The notes under the pieces are model-generated. The model ran no database searches. It was given only the letters and a program-made list of their open reading frames with translations, and was not told the origin of the DNA. Positions 16,700 to 28,119 of a DNA stretch of 64,000 bases are shown here, piece after piece. The number at the start of each line of letters is the position of its first letter. Positions within the stretch are counted from its first letter, which is position 1. The stretch is from the NCBI GenBank assembly GCA_030432295.1, contig JAUIHI010000014.1, forward strand, positions 1 through 64,000, read 5' to 3'. The position numbers and the translations under genes are program-made. The stretch is from Anaerolineae bacterium (GTDB taxonomy: Bacteria; Chloroflexota; Anaerolineae; Caldilineales; Caldilineaceae).

Positions 16700-17008
16700 C
16701 TATAGCTCAACGACTGCGCCGGGGGTTATTTCCGTCAAAGTCTGCTTGAGCGGCATTTCCAACTGCTTGACGACGCTCAGTTTGTTCGATGGAAAGACAA
16801 TAATCGCAAGGGTTCGATCCGTCAGATTCTGTTGGTAGCGTAGGTTTTTGTCCGCCGTCAGGAAGACATCGAACTGCCCCTCCGCGCGGCGAAGCAACGC
16901 GCCGTTTTTGATGCCGGTCCACCCCACATACTGGACAGTGAACGCTTCGTGTTCCTGCACCAATTGCAGCGTAAAGCGGGGCAGGCTTTCGTCGATCAGA
17001 ATTTTCAT
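16700..17008 (-). CDS. DUF5615 PIN-like toxin
   Basis: 102 aa. It starts MKILIDESLPRFTLQLVQEH, the N-terminal D-E signature of the DUF5615 (PIN-like, Mut7-C-related) family, and has FDVFLTADKNLRYQQNL, the conserved ..TAD.n.....L segment, then AIIVFPSN. Such proteins are predicted RNases paired with DUF433 antitoxins. The ATG at 17008 overlaps the stop of the DUF433 gene, so the pair is coupled in antitoxin-first order. Confidence 0.85.
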   Translation of the reverse strand: MKILIDESLPRFTLQLVQEHEAFTVQYVGWTGIKNGALLRRAEGQFDVFLTADKNLRYQQNLTDRTLAIIVFPSNKLSVVKQLEMPLKQTLTEITPGAVVEL

Positions 17009-17241
17009 GCCGCAACTTTGCCATTGACTGCCCGTTGCGCGGCATAGGCCAATACTTTCAGTGCCGCGTCGTGGGAGACGGTGGGAAAGTTGTCCAGGAA
17101 TTCGGACAGAGAGCAGCCATCCATCAGATAATCAAAGAGTGTCTGAACCGGCACCCGCGTTCCCGTAAAGACAGGCGCGCCGCTCATAATTTCCGGATCG
17201 ATTGTGACGAATTGGGTCTGTGTGTTATGGCTCTGACGCAT
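17005..17241 (-). CDS. DUF433 antitoxin
   Basis: 78 aa from ATG 17241, chosen because GGAGGTGA lies immediately upstream and the longer open frame (to 17292) has no such site. FVTIDPEIMSGAPVFTGTRVPVQTLFDYLMDGCSLSEFLDNFPTVSHDAALKVLAYA is a complete DUF433 domain (I..d..i..G.P...GTR.pv..l...l..G.s..e.l..fp.v....v...l.ya). DUF433 is a winged-helix DNA-binding antitoxin family. It pairs with the adjacent DUF5615 gene. Confidence 0.88.
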   Translation of the reverse strand: MRQSHNTQTQFVTIDPEIMSGAPVFTGTRVPVQTLFDYLMDGCSLSEFLDNFPTVSHDAALKVLAYAAQRAVNGKVAA

Positions 17242-17360
17242 AGTCACCTCCGCAGCTATCCTAGCATCCGCATACAAACGGGAAAGAATCATAGGCTGAT
17301 CCTAACGCGCGGTTCGGTGGTTGTCAAACCCAGATGGGGGAGGCAAGTTGGTAGTTGGGT

Positions 17361-17492
17361 AACAAAAAAGCCGGATGGCGGCTATCCGGCTTCGGTAGGT
17401 AGATTCGCAGGCGGAGAGGAGACAAGCGCACACTCTGCGTGGACTGGCTGGGTCAGTTTTCGGCGTTGTCGCCAGCGCTCGAACGAGGCGAA
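17361..17492. repeat. Island repeat, copy 3
   Basis: Starts with the same hairpin as copy 2 (AAGCCGGAT 17368-17376 with ATCCGGCTT 17384-17392). It then has GGCGGAGAGGAGACAAG, CGTGGACTGGCTGGGTCAG, GTCGCCAGCGCTCGAACGAGGCG, a diverged form of the copy 1/2 body. It sits 3' of the minus-strand SIR2-kinase gene and 5' of the DUF433 gene. Confidence 0.8.
17362..17392 (-). terminator. Intrinsic terminator within island repeat copy 3
   Basis: On the minus strand a 9-bp GC-rich stem (AAGCCGGAT/ATCCGGCTT) is followed by TTTTTTGTT. It would end minus-strand transcripts arriving from the SIR2-kinase operon. Confidence 0.7.
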
Positions 17493-17682
17493 GCGTTCAC
17501 TGGAATGCTGGTTTGGCAACAGTTTGTACCATACAGCCTAACCTGTCACCAAACTATGCAGGGGCAAAGTCATGATGCCAAAACAAAAAGCCGGAGGGCC
17601 AGTCTTTGACTTCCTGTTATTATGGTAGATCGGGTTGTAGAGCATAGCTAACCCCAGAAGCAAAAGGGTTTTGCGTCGGTGC

Positions 17683-20058
17683 TCAAAAATTAAACCTTTT
17701 AAGCGCATTTACAATTTCATCCGTATGAAGTTGCATTCTTACGGCTAGTTCTGAAATCCCGATGCTTAATGCAAAACCAGCTTCAGTGCTTTTCATGGAT
17801 GTTTGAGGTAGTAATTTCCATCCTTTCGCCCTAAGTGAAGAAATAGCATTATCCAAAGCAGGTTTCAAATACTTTTTCACGTTTCTGAAGTTTCTATCGC
17901 CTCGATTCGACCAATAGCTGTCTAGGATTATTAACCGTGCATTTTCGTCTGATTTCACTGCAATCTCAACACCACTCGGAAAGTCAAGTAACGCAGTAAG
18001 TCTGTCGTGGTCCCAATGATAGTTAACAAATCCACCGGTGTTTACAATACGCTGTGCTAATTCCTCCGCAATGAGTTCACCCGATCTCACTGATTCAGGC
18101 TTGAGTACACACTGCTTAAGAAGTTCTAGCTCACCTTCGATTTGACCCATATCCCAGCGATCTGTTTGCTGATCTTTTGTGCAATTGAGAATCAACCTAA
18201 AGAATCTTGCAGGTACCGACTGCCACATTGCGCAAGGATGCCTAAGTGCTTCTGCATTGAGATCACCATTCCAATCTTTGTGCCGATGCTGCAAATACTG
18301 GGGCTCTCGGCCCGTACGAAGAAAATAAAGGGTCATGCCGAGTCCAAACGAGTCCACAGATGCACTTCTGGTTGACATTTCAGAGGCAGGATCGACCTGT
18401 TCAGGAGCAAGAAACCCACCCAAGCTTGACCTGTCGATAACAGACACCTCTTGCGCTCCTAAATGCCAAGAGAGATCAAAATCTAAGATAACCACATTTA
18501 GGGGTACGGGCCGTTCGTAGTAATCCCGCAACATAATATTTGGCGGACGAAGGTCACGATGCAGTACTCGCTCAGGTAATAGGTGCGCACGTCGAATGAT
18601 ATGTGCGATCTGGACTGCAATTTCAAGGACATCAGACCAATCTTCGCAGAAGCCAGATTCCACAGCGACCTGAAGATTTGGACCCTCAACGAATTCCATC
18701 ACTGCTGTAGCAGGAATTTCGGAGGCCTCCTCGTATGGTATCATACCTATCACTTGCCTTTCCGCAAGGATTCTCATTGACCGAACGCCACGCCTAAAGC
18801 TTTGCAACATTTCAGGTTTGCGCCGAACCTCTTCTTTAAGCACCTTGACAGCTACCGGTGCCCCTAATTTGTCTCGAGCGAAAAAGACTCGTCCAAATGC
18901 GCCGTCGGCTATTTCTTGTTCAAGAGTATACCCAAAGAGACTATTTCCACCAGGTGCAGTGGAGACGTACCAAGCCCGATAAATCGCTTCATCATACTTT
19001 GCGCAGAACAGATTGTATGCTTCATATTGGATGTGGTCAGATTCGGGTACTGGTTGTAGGAGTTTCGCCGCTTCTGCGTTCAACACCTCCCGTATCTTCT
19101 CGGGATTGACCTCCATTCTTAGTTGAGATGGTGCAGGGAGGTCGATCCCGGAAGCTATCGAGTTCATTACGACTGGTGCTGCGACCTCCTCCACCGGTTC
19201 GTAATTAGTCAATGCAGATAGCAGCTCACCTAATTCGGAGTGGTCACCATTTACACTTTTATACCTAATTCGTTGTAGTTGAACACGTTCAGCCCAAAAA
19301 TCTGCTGCCTCATCACTGCGGTGGGTTATCCAAAAGTGGTCGCCGAGATCCACATCACGATCTGTTAATGCCTCAAGATGTCCACCAACAGCCACATCAT
19401 CGGCAGAGATACCAAGAAAAATGACGGTTCGAGAGGATAAACAGGAACGCACAAAACTCCTGTAACCTTCATTTTTCAAGAGACTTCGCAATTGGTCCCG
19501 TCCAAGAACCCAAGACTTTTCATCTGATTGTATTCCATGCAGATTAGCTATGAAAGGAGTCGAACTCTTCAAAACATGTGAATGTTCTGCTGCTTGAAAT
19601 CCACCAAATTCGATCACCGCTTTGCCTGGGTACCTCTGCGTGAATGCTCGTGTAGCGAGTCTATCAAGATTAAGATTTATTATCCCGGTTACAGGTAGGT
19701 CAAAAATTGACAGGTAGTTCTCAGGTATCTCGCAAGTATCCGCGTTCTTCAGTGATTCGCGTATCGCAGCGCGATATGTTGCATGTCCAATGTTCTGCCG
19801 CAACATATCAAATGACAACCAGTAATCTGTGCTCTCCCGAATTTGCGCCACACGCCTGTTAACATTGGCTAGATGAACCGGATCCAGACTTACATCCTTG
19901 TTGGCAAGCGTTGTGCAAAGGTGTTCTTTCAACAGTGACCAAGATGGTAGACCAGCAGGAATACTAAGGCCAGCCCCAATCCACACGACAATTCTATTAG
20001 TACGCTCTGCAATTATCGAACGTAAGCGAAGGAAGCCAGGTTGCGAATCGAATGACAT
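17683..20058 (-). CDS. SIR2-like NADase domain fused to Ser/Thr protein kinase (candidate defence protein)
   Basis: 791 aa from ATG 20058, with AAAGGAACGG just upstream. Residues about 10-285 are SIR2-like: VVWIGAGLSIPAGLPSW (24-40) is the NAD-binding loop, IINLNLDRLATRAF (126-139) takes the place of the TTNYD segment, NLHG holds His174, and FLGISADDVAVGGHLEAL (214-231) is the LGyS..D motif of defence sirtuins. Residues about 375-650 are a protein kinase: glycine loop EIADGAFGRVFFA, Lys405 in VAVKVL, HRDLRPPN (500-507), DFD at 526-528 where DFG is usual, GGFLAPEQV as the APE region and VDSFGLG. The last 140 residues are unassigned. Genes before and after differ in base composition: this one is AT-rich. 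It is the second gene of an operon with a 4-TM protein. Function in anti-phage defence is inferred from the SIR2 class. Confidence 0.85.
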   Translation of the reverse strand: MSFDSQPGFLRLRSIIAERTNRIVVWIGAGLSIPAGLPSWSLLKEHLCTTLANKDVSLDPVHLANVNRRVAQIRESTDYWLSFDMLRQNIGHATYRAAIRESLKNADTCEIPENYLSIFDLPVTGIINLNLDRLATRAFTQRYPGKAVIEFGGFQAAEHSHVLKSSTPFIANLHGIQSDEKSWVLGRDQLRSLLKNEGYRSFVRSCLSSRTVIFLGISADDVAVGGHLEALTDRDVDLGDHFWITHRSDEAADFWAERVQLQRIRYKSVNGDHSELGELLSALTNYEPVEEVAAPVVMNSIASGIDLPAPSQLRMEVNPEKIREVLNAEAAKLLQPVPESDHIQYEAYNLFCAKYDEAIYRAWYVSTAPGGNSLFGYTLEQEIADGAFGRVFFARDKLGAPVAVKVLKEEVRRKPEMLQSFRRGVRSMRILAERQVIGMIPYEEASEIPATAVMEFVEGPNLQVAVESGFCEDWSDVLEIAVQIAHIIRRAHLLPERVLHRDLRPPNIMLRDYYERPVPLNVVILDFDLSWHLGAQEVSVIDRSSLGGFLAPEQVDPASEMSTRSASVDSFGLGMTLYFLRTGREPQYLQHRHKDWNGDLNAEALRHPCAMWQSVPARFFRLILNCTKDQQTDRWDMGQIEGELELLKQCVLKPESVRSGELIAEELAQRIVNTGGFVNYHWDHDRLTALLDFPSGVEIAVKSDENARLIILDSYWSNRGDRNFRNVKKYLKPALDNAISSLRAKGWKLLPQTSMKSTEAGFALSIGISELAVRMQLHTDEIVNALKRFNF

Positions 20059-20171
20059 GTTCCGTTCCTTTCATTTGGTCGGTTCGACCTCTTACACAAC
20101 ATGGGTGTTCTACGATGATGAATACCTCGAGTTCAGCATCCATAAAAGCACGCCAAACGATTGAACATCAA

Positions 20172-20744
20172 TTATCGTAGAAATATCCAATACAATATCA
20201 TTTGAAGGAAAAAAAAGATACTAGCGGCAATGACTATATATGTCCACAATATTTGTTGTCGAATCAAGCCTATGAAGAACAAACTACTCCCAAACGTAAT
20301 CCCGCCAAGTACGGCAACTTGAACTGCCATAAGTGAAGATACGCTGTTAAGTTTAAATGCTGGCGGAATCGTCCAAGTTCTCCATCTAAAAGCTAATTCT
20401 AGTTTGGGTGCAGCCACAGTAGAAATATAGTAATCCTTTATTTCGTTCATTGTGCGAGCACATTCGATCCACGCTAATCTAAGTCTGACTAACTCAAGAA
20501 TAGTCAGTACACTATGAATACTTAGAACCTGGAATACAATTAGAAAAATCAAATGTAGGTTATGTAGGGTCAAACTGTCACGAGGTTCTATAGATATTCC
20601 AAAGATCGCAGCGACGAGGGTTCCGACTGTCACAAAGTACAGCGCAGTAACGCGCGCACGATCTTCATTCGATTGGGTCGCAGATTGTGCTGCATAATTA
20701 AACTCAGCCAGTAAAATTTCGTTTTGATCAATTTCAGTTACCAT
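20172..20744 (-). CDS. Four-TM membrane protein, partner of the SIR2-kinase
   Basis: 190 aa from ATG 20744 with AAGGGATGG upstream. A soluble N-terminus (EIDQNEILLAEFNYAAQSATQSNEDRARVTA) leads to two TM helices (about 31-51 and 62-83). A cytoplasmic-type loop (LVRLRLAWIECARTMNEIKDYYI...LELAFRWRTWTIPP) follows, then two more TM helices (about 137-160 and 167-187). The E....ED.AR...LYF pattern before TM1 resembles small multi-TM proteins seen beside prokaryotic immune genes, but I cannot assign a named family. It precedes the SIR2-kinase gene by 113 bp on the same strand and has the lowest GC content in the window. Pore-forming effector and membrane anchor are both possible roles. Confidence 0.7.
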   Translation of the reverse strand: MVTEIDQNEILLAEFNYAAQSATQSNEDRARVTALYFVTVGTLVAAIFGISIEPRDSLTLHNLHLIFLIVFQVLSIHSVLTILELVRLRLAWIECARTMNEIKDYYISTVAAPKLELAFRWRTWTIPPAFKLNSVSSLMAVQVAVLGGITFGSSLFFIGLIRQQILWTYIVIAASIFFFLQMILYWIFLR

Positions 20745-21065
20745 ACCAGAGCCATCCCTTAAGTAGATTCAGGTACAAAATGATCTAAAGTTCTATTTGG
20801 ACTTCACTTTGTGTCTGTCCAAACCTCTTGAATTCTACTGTCATCTCCCCTTCATGTCAATTTTCCGCAAAACACCCCATATGCTTCACAAACGCCACCT
20901 TGATTGTCATACGTACAATTTCGACACGACACTTAAGTAAACTCAACGAAGTTATTAGAAATAGATTTGCGCATATTTCAGTCCAAAAAGGCGAAAGTGT
21001 GGCCAATTGAAATCTAAAGACTTCCTTGAATCCACTTAATACACTGTCAACAAAGTTTTTGTGAG

Positions 21066-21123
21066 TACCCGTTCGATTGATTTCGATACGCCTCGAAGAC
21101 TCGGCTACTCAATCAGCGCTCAC
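21066..21123. repeat. Dispersed repeat TTTCGATACGCCTCGAAGAC, copy near the island border
   Basis: ACCCGTTCG then TTTCGATACGCCTCGAAGAC and CGGCTACTCAATCAGCGCTCAC. The same three blocks in the same order occur at 28018-28095, with an internal 20-bp insertion there. It marks the right side of the AT-rich island. Confidence 0.75.
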
Positions 21124-21218
21124 TCCCCAAAAACATATTTTACGGTGTACTTAATACGGAAATGCAATTTTTCTCTCCCACGAAGATGTAGGAACATGTT
21201 TAGAAATCCATTACGTAT

Positions 21219-21273
21219 GGGTTCTCCCGGCGTCCGCTGACCCGTAGCCAACACCGCATCTCCGGGAGAACCC
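21219..21273. repeat. Inverted repeat at the beta-galactosidase stop
   Basis: GGGTTCTCCCGG (21219-21230) and CCGGGAGAACCC (21262-21273) are perfect 12-bp arms around a 31-nt spacer, starting four bases past the minus-strand stop codon (21277-21279). It may be a transcript-end hairpin; there is no T-run. Confidence 0.7.
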
Positions 21274-21276
21274 AAC

Positions 21277-25080
<3,804 letters not shown>

Positions 25081-26337
25081 ATGCCCACCCCAATCCAATA
25101 CACCGCAGCGGTCGAAGAACGCCTGCTCCGCTACGTCCAGATCGACACCACCAGCGACGAATCCAGCGACACAATGCCCAGCACCCAAAAGCAGTACGAT
25201 CTGCTGCGCCCATTGGTGGACGAGTTGAAGGCCATCGGCGCGCAGGACGTGACCCTCACCGACTACGCCACCGTCCTGGCGACGATCCCGGCCACAATCC
25301 CCGACCCGGCCAATGTGCCGGTGATCGCCTTTCTGGCCCACGTGGACACCGCGCCGGCTTTCAGCGGCACAGGCGTCAAACCCCGTATGCACCGCAACTA
25401 CGACGGCGGCGACATCACCTATCCCGACGCGCCGGGACTCGTCCTCAGCCCGGCGGATTCGCCCTATCTGGCCGAAAAAGTGGGCGAAGATATAATGACA
25501 GCCAGCGGCTCCACACTGCTGGGCGCGGACGACAAATCCGGCGTGGCGGTGGTGATGACGATGGCCGAGGCTCTGCTGGCCGACCCCTCCATCCCCCACG
25601 GCACAATCCGCATCGCCTTCACCCCGGACGAGGAGATCGGCAAAGGGGTGCGCCATCTGACACCGGAAGATTTGGGCGCGGACTTCGCCTATACCCTCGA
25701 CGGGGGCGAAGCGGGGGAGCTTTCCTTCGAGACCTTCAGCGCGGACAAAGCTGTCGTGACGATTACCGGCGTCTCTATCCACCCCGGCACGGCCTTTGGC
25801 AAGCTGGTCAACGCGCTGACCTGGGCGGCCAAATTCGTCAATCTGCTGCCCGAATCCACCCGCACCCCGGAGACGACCCAGGATCGCCAGGGCTTTATCC
25901 TCGTCACCGGCATCAACGGCAACCCGGCTCAGGCCAAAATCGGCTTCATTCTGCGCGACTTCGACCGGGACGGGTTGGCTGGGCACGGCGCGCTGCTGGA
26001 ATCCATCTGCGCCAGCCTGCGTGCCGCCGAACCCCGGCTGCAAGTCACCTGCGAGATTACCCCCCAATACCGCAATATGCGCTACTGGCTGGAAGACGAT
26101 ATGCGCCCGGTGGAGATTGCGGCCCAGGCGATTGAAGCGGCGGGACTGGAGCCGGTCTACCGCACCGTGCGCGGCGGGACCGACGGCTCCCAGATGACGG
26201 AAAAAGGGGTGCCTACACCCAATCTCTTCACCGGCCAGCAAGACCTTCACGGCCCGTTGGAATGGATCAGCGTACAGGATATGGCCCGCTCGGTGGAGGT
26301 CTGTGTGAATATCGCCCGACTGTCGGCGGAAGGATAG
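25081..26337 (+). CDS. pepT: Peptidase T (tripeptide aminopeptidase)
   Basis: 418-aa cytosolic M20 metallopeptidase that removes N-terminal residues from tripeptides. Metal and catalytic residues are visible: His87 and Asp89 in AHVDTAP, GADDKSG with the bridging Asp150, the DEEIG glutamates at 184-185 and a C-terminal TPNLFTGQQDLHGPLEW segment with a metal-binding His. The dimerisation domain (VVTITGVSIHPGTAFGKLVNAL) is also in place. Length matches the family (about 405-420). Start ATG 25081 has AGGAGA ten bases upstream. Confidence 0.95.
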   Translation: MPTPIQYTAAVEERLLRYVQIDTTSDESSDTMPSTQKQYDLLRPLVDELKAIGAQDVTLTDYATVLATIPATIPDPANVPVIAFLAHVDTAPAFSGTGVKPRMHRNYDGGDITYPDAPGLVLSPADSPYLAEKVGEDIMTASGSTLLGADDKSGVAVVMTMAEALLADPSIPHGTIRIAFTPDEEIGKGVRHLTPEDLGADFAYTLDGGEAGELSFETFSADKAVVTITGVSIHPGTAFGKLVNALTWAAKFVNLLPESTRTPETTQDRQGFILVTGINGNPAQAKIGFILRDFDRDGLAGHGALLESICASLRAAEPRLQVTCEITPQYRNMRYWLEDDMRPVEIAAQAIEAAGLEPVYRTVRGGTDGSQMTEKGVPTPNLFTGQQDLHGPLEWISVQDMARSVEVCVNIARLSAEG

Positions 26338-26383
26338 AAGGAGAAGCCGCAGCGTAGGGATGTATCCCAAATCCGGGAGATCA

Positions 26384-26415
26384 GACCTGGCAGGTTTGCT
26401 GAAACCTGCCAGGTC
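26384..26415. repeat. GACCTGGCAGG palindrome downstream of pepT
   Basis: GACCTGGCAGGTTTG pairs with GAAACCTGCCAGGTC, a 32-bp near-perfect palindrome matching the one at 25019-25050. Spacing to the pepT stop is 46 bp. Confidence 0.8.
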
Positions 26416-26526
26416 GCCCCATATCTGGTATGTATCGCTGGCCTTGGCCTTGCCCCATCACCCCCCACTTGATACAATGAACGCACCGGTATTTCCTCCC
26501 TCCCGCCACCCACAGGAGAACCCCCA

Positions 26527-27930
26527 ATGGCTGCACCCAACATCCTCTGGTTCTGCACGGACCAGCAGCGTTACGACACCATCCACAGTCTGAACAATCC
26601 CCACATCCGCACGCCCAACATCGACCGGCTGGCCGCGGAAGGGGTTGCCTTCTCCCACGCCTATTGCCAAAGCCCCATCTGCACACCCAGCCGGGCCAGC
26701 TTTCTCACCGGGCGTTATCCCAGCAGTGTCCACAACACCCGCAACGGCAACGAGCGCTGGTCCGAAGCCGCGCCGTTGGTGACAAAACTGCTGCGGGACG
26801 GCGCGGGCTACGACTGCGGACTGGTGGGCAAGCTGCATCTGGCCGGTGCAGCCGGTCGGGAAGAACCCCGTCCCGCCGACGACGGCTATCGGACTTTCCA
26901 CTGGAGCCACGACCCGGAAGACCGCTATCCCAGCGGCCACGCCTACGCGGATTGGCTGGCGTCCCAGGGCTACAGCCTGGCAGAGATGCGGGCAGACCCG
27001 GCCTCGATCCCGCCCCACCTGCACCAGACCACCTGGTGTACGGATCGGGCCATCGACTTTCTGGAGGAGGAGCGGGAGGGTCCCTGGCTGATGAGCGTCA
27101 ACGTCTTCGATCCCCACGGCCCCTTCGACCCGCCCCAGTCCTATCTCGACCGCTACGACCCGGCCAGCGTGCCTGCCCCCCTCTTTCGGGAGAGCGATCT
27201 GGCCGAGCAGCCCCGCAATCCCGGCGACTTCCAGAACCCCGTGCGTCGCCCGGAAGAGTTCGACGCCCAGCAGATCGTCGCCGCCTACTATGCGATGATC
27301 GAACTGATCGACGACAATCTGGGCCGCCTGCTGGCCGCGCTGGAAGAGAGCGGCCAGCGGGAGAATACAATCGTCATCTTCACCAGCGATCACGGCGAAA
27401 TGCTTGGCGATCACGGCCTGCTGCTGAAAGGCTGCCGCTTCTTCGAGGGGCTGGTACGTGTCCCGCTGATTGTGAGCTGGCCCGGCCACTTCCCCGCCGG
27501 TCTGGTCAGCGACGCGCTGGTGGAGCTGACCGACATCGCGCCCACACTGCTGGACGCGGCAGGGCTGGAGATCCCCTGGCAGATGACGGGGCGCTCCCTG
27601 CTGCCGGTGCTGACAGGAGATAAAGCCGCGGCGGATCACCGGGAATTCGTGCGCTGCGAATATTACCAGGCCCTCAACGCCAACACACCGGGACGCACGG
27701 GCTGGACGGGCAGCTTCGCCACAATGCTGCGCGACAGCCGCTACAAACTGGTGGTCTATCACGGCCACAGCTACGGCGAACTCTACGATCTGGAGACCGA
27801 TCCCGGCGAGTTCGACAACCGCTGGGACGATCCCGCTCTTGCCGACATCCGCTTCGACCTCCTGCGCCGTAGCTTTGACGCGTTGGCGATGGCAGTGGAT
27901 GTGGGGACAGAACAGACATTGGCATTTTAA
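26527..27930 (+). CDS. Type I sulfatase
   Basis: 467 aa; start ATG 26527 after CAGGAGAACCCCC. Alkaline-phosphatase-superfamily sulfatase: NILWFCTDQQRYD at 5-17 supplies the N-terminal metal ligands, Cys52-Thr-Pro-Ser-Arg56 is the formylglycine-forming CxPxR signature followed by ASFLTGRYPS, and IFTSDHGEMLGDHGLLLKG is the second metal site. No signal peptide is present, so a cytoplasmic location is inferred. The substrate is unknown; closest in style to choline-sulfatase/arylsulfatase-type S1 members. A formylglycine-generating enzyme is needed but none lies in this window. Confidence 0.92.
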   Translation: MAAPNILWFCTDQQRYDTIHSLNNPHIRTPNIDRLAAEGVAFSHAYCQSPICTPSRASFLTGRYPSSVHNTRNGNERWSEAAPLVTKLLRDGAGYDCGLVGKLHLAGAAGREEPRPADDGYRTFHWSHDPEDRYPSGHAYADWLASQGYSLAEMRADPASIPPHLHQTTWCTDRAIDFLEEEREGPWLMSVNVFDPHGPFDPPQSYLDRYDPASVPAPLFRESDLAEQPRNPGDFQNPVRRPEEFDAQQIVAAYYAMIELIDDNLGRLLAALEESGQRENTIVIFTSDHGEMLGDHGLLLKGCRFFEGLVRVPLIVSWPGHFPAGLVSDALVELTDIAPTLLDAAGLEIPWQMTGRSLLPVLTGDKAAADHREFVRCEYYQALNANTPGRTGWTGSFATMLRDSRYKLVVYHGHSYGELYDLETDPGEFDNRWDDPALADIRFDLLRRSFDALAMAVDVGTEQTLAF

Positions 27931-27934
27931 CCGG

Positions 27935-28097
27935 CTTGACCAGCGCCGGTTGAGTAGGCTGGGGCAGTTTCCAGCCGTATCGAAACCAAGCGGGTACGAT
28001 GAAAAAACGCCTGTTTACCCGTTCGCTAGGTTTCGATACGCCTCGAAGACGCAGAATCCGATGGATTCTGACGGCTACTCAACCAGCGCTCACTTCA
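27935..28097. repeat. ~160-bp long-arm palindromic element between two sulfatase genes
   Basis: Left arm: GACCAGCGCCGGTTGAGTAGG ... CCGTATCGAAACC (27939-27988, given as two blocks). Right arm: GGTTTCGATACGCCTCGAAG ... GGCTACTCAACCAGCGCTCAC (28028-28095). The arms are imperfect reverse complements. The right arm also has an inner GCAGAATCCGATGGATTCTG hairpin and matches the repeat at 21066-21123. Confidence 0.75.
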
Positions 28098-28119
28098 CGC
28101 CTCTATAGGAACCTACAAA

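Larger units (their letters stand above)
17242..17682. other. Intergenic region with island repeat copy 3 and a partial fourth copy
   Basis: No credible gene. It contains repeat copy 3 (17361-17492) and, at 17582-17600, a fragment of the repeat start (ACAAAAAGCCGGAGGGCC). GC content falls from the host level to the AT-rich level of the SIR2-kinase operon between about 17530 and 17680, so the island's left border is likely here. Confidence 0.6.
20745..21276. other. AT-rich intergenic region upstream of the 4-TM gene
   Basis: About 530 bp without a credible gene. The AT-rich stretch 20745-21060 probably holds the promoter of the 4-TM/SIR2-kinase operon; no confident -35/-10 pair was picked. 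From 21066 on there is a dispersed repeat (21066-21123), and at 21219-21273 an inverted repeat linked to the end of the beta-galactosidase gene. Confidence 0.5.

Noticed and set aside
20828-21010. 60-codon plus-strand open frame in the AT-rich spacer
   Set aside because: No ribosome-binding site or recognisable sequence; it lies in the probable promoter region of the 4-TM gene.
21197-21212. ATGTTTAGAAATCC resembling the IS end at position 110-124
   Set aside because: Only about 11 bases match and no transposase sequence is adjacent; probably chance.
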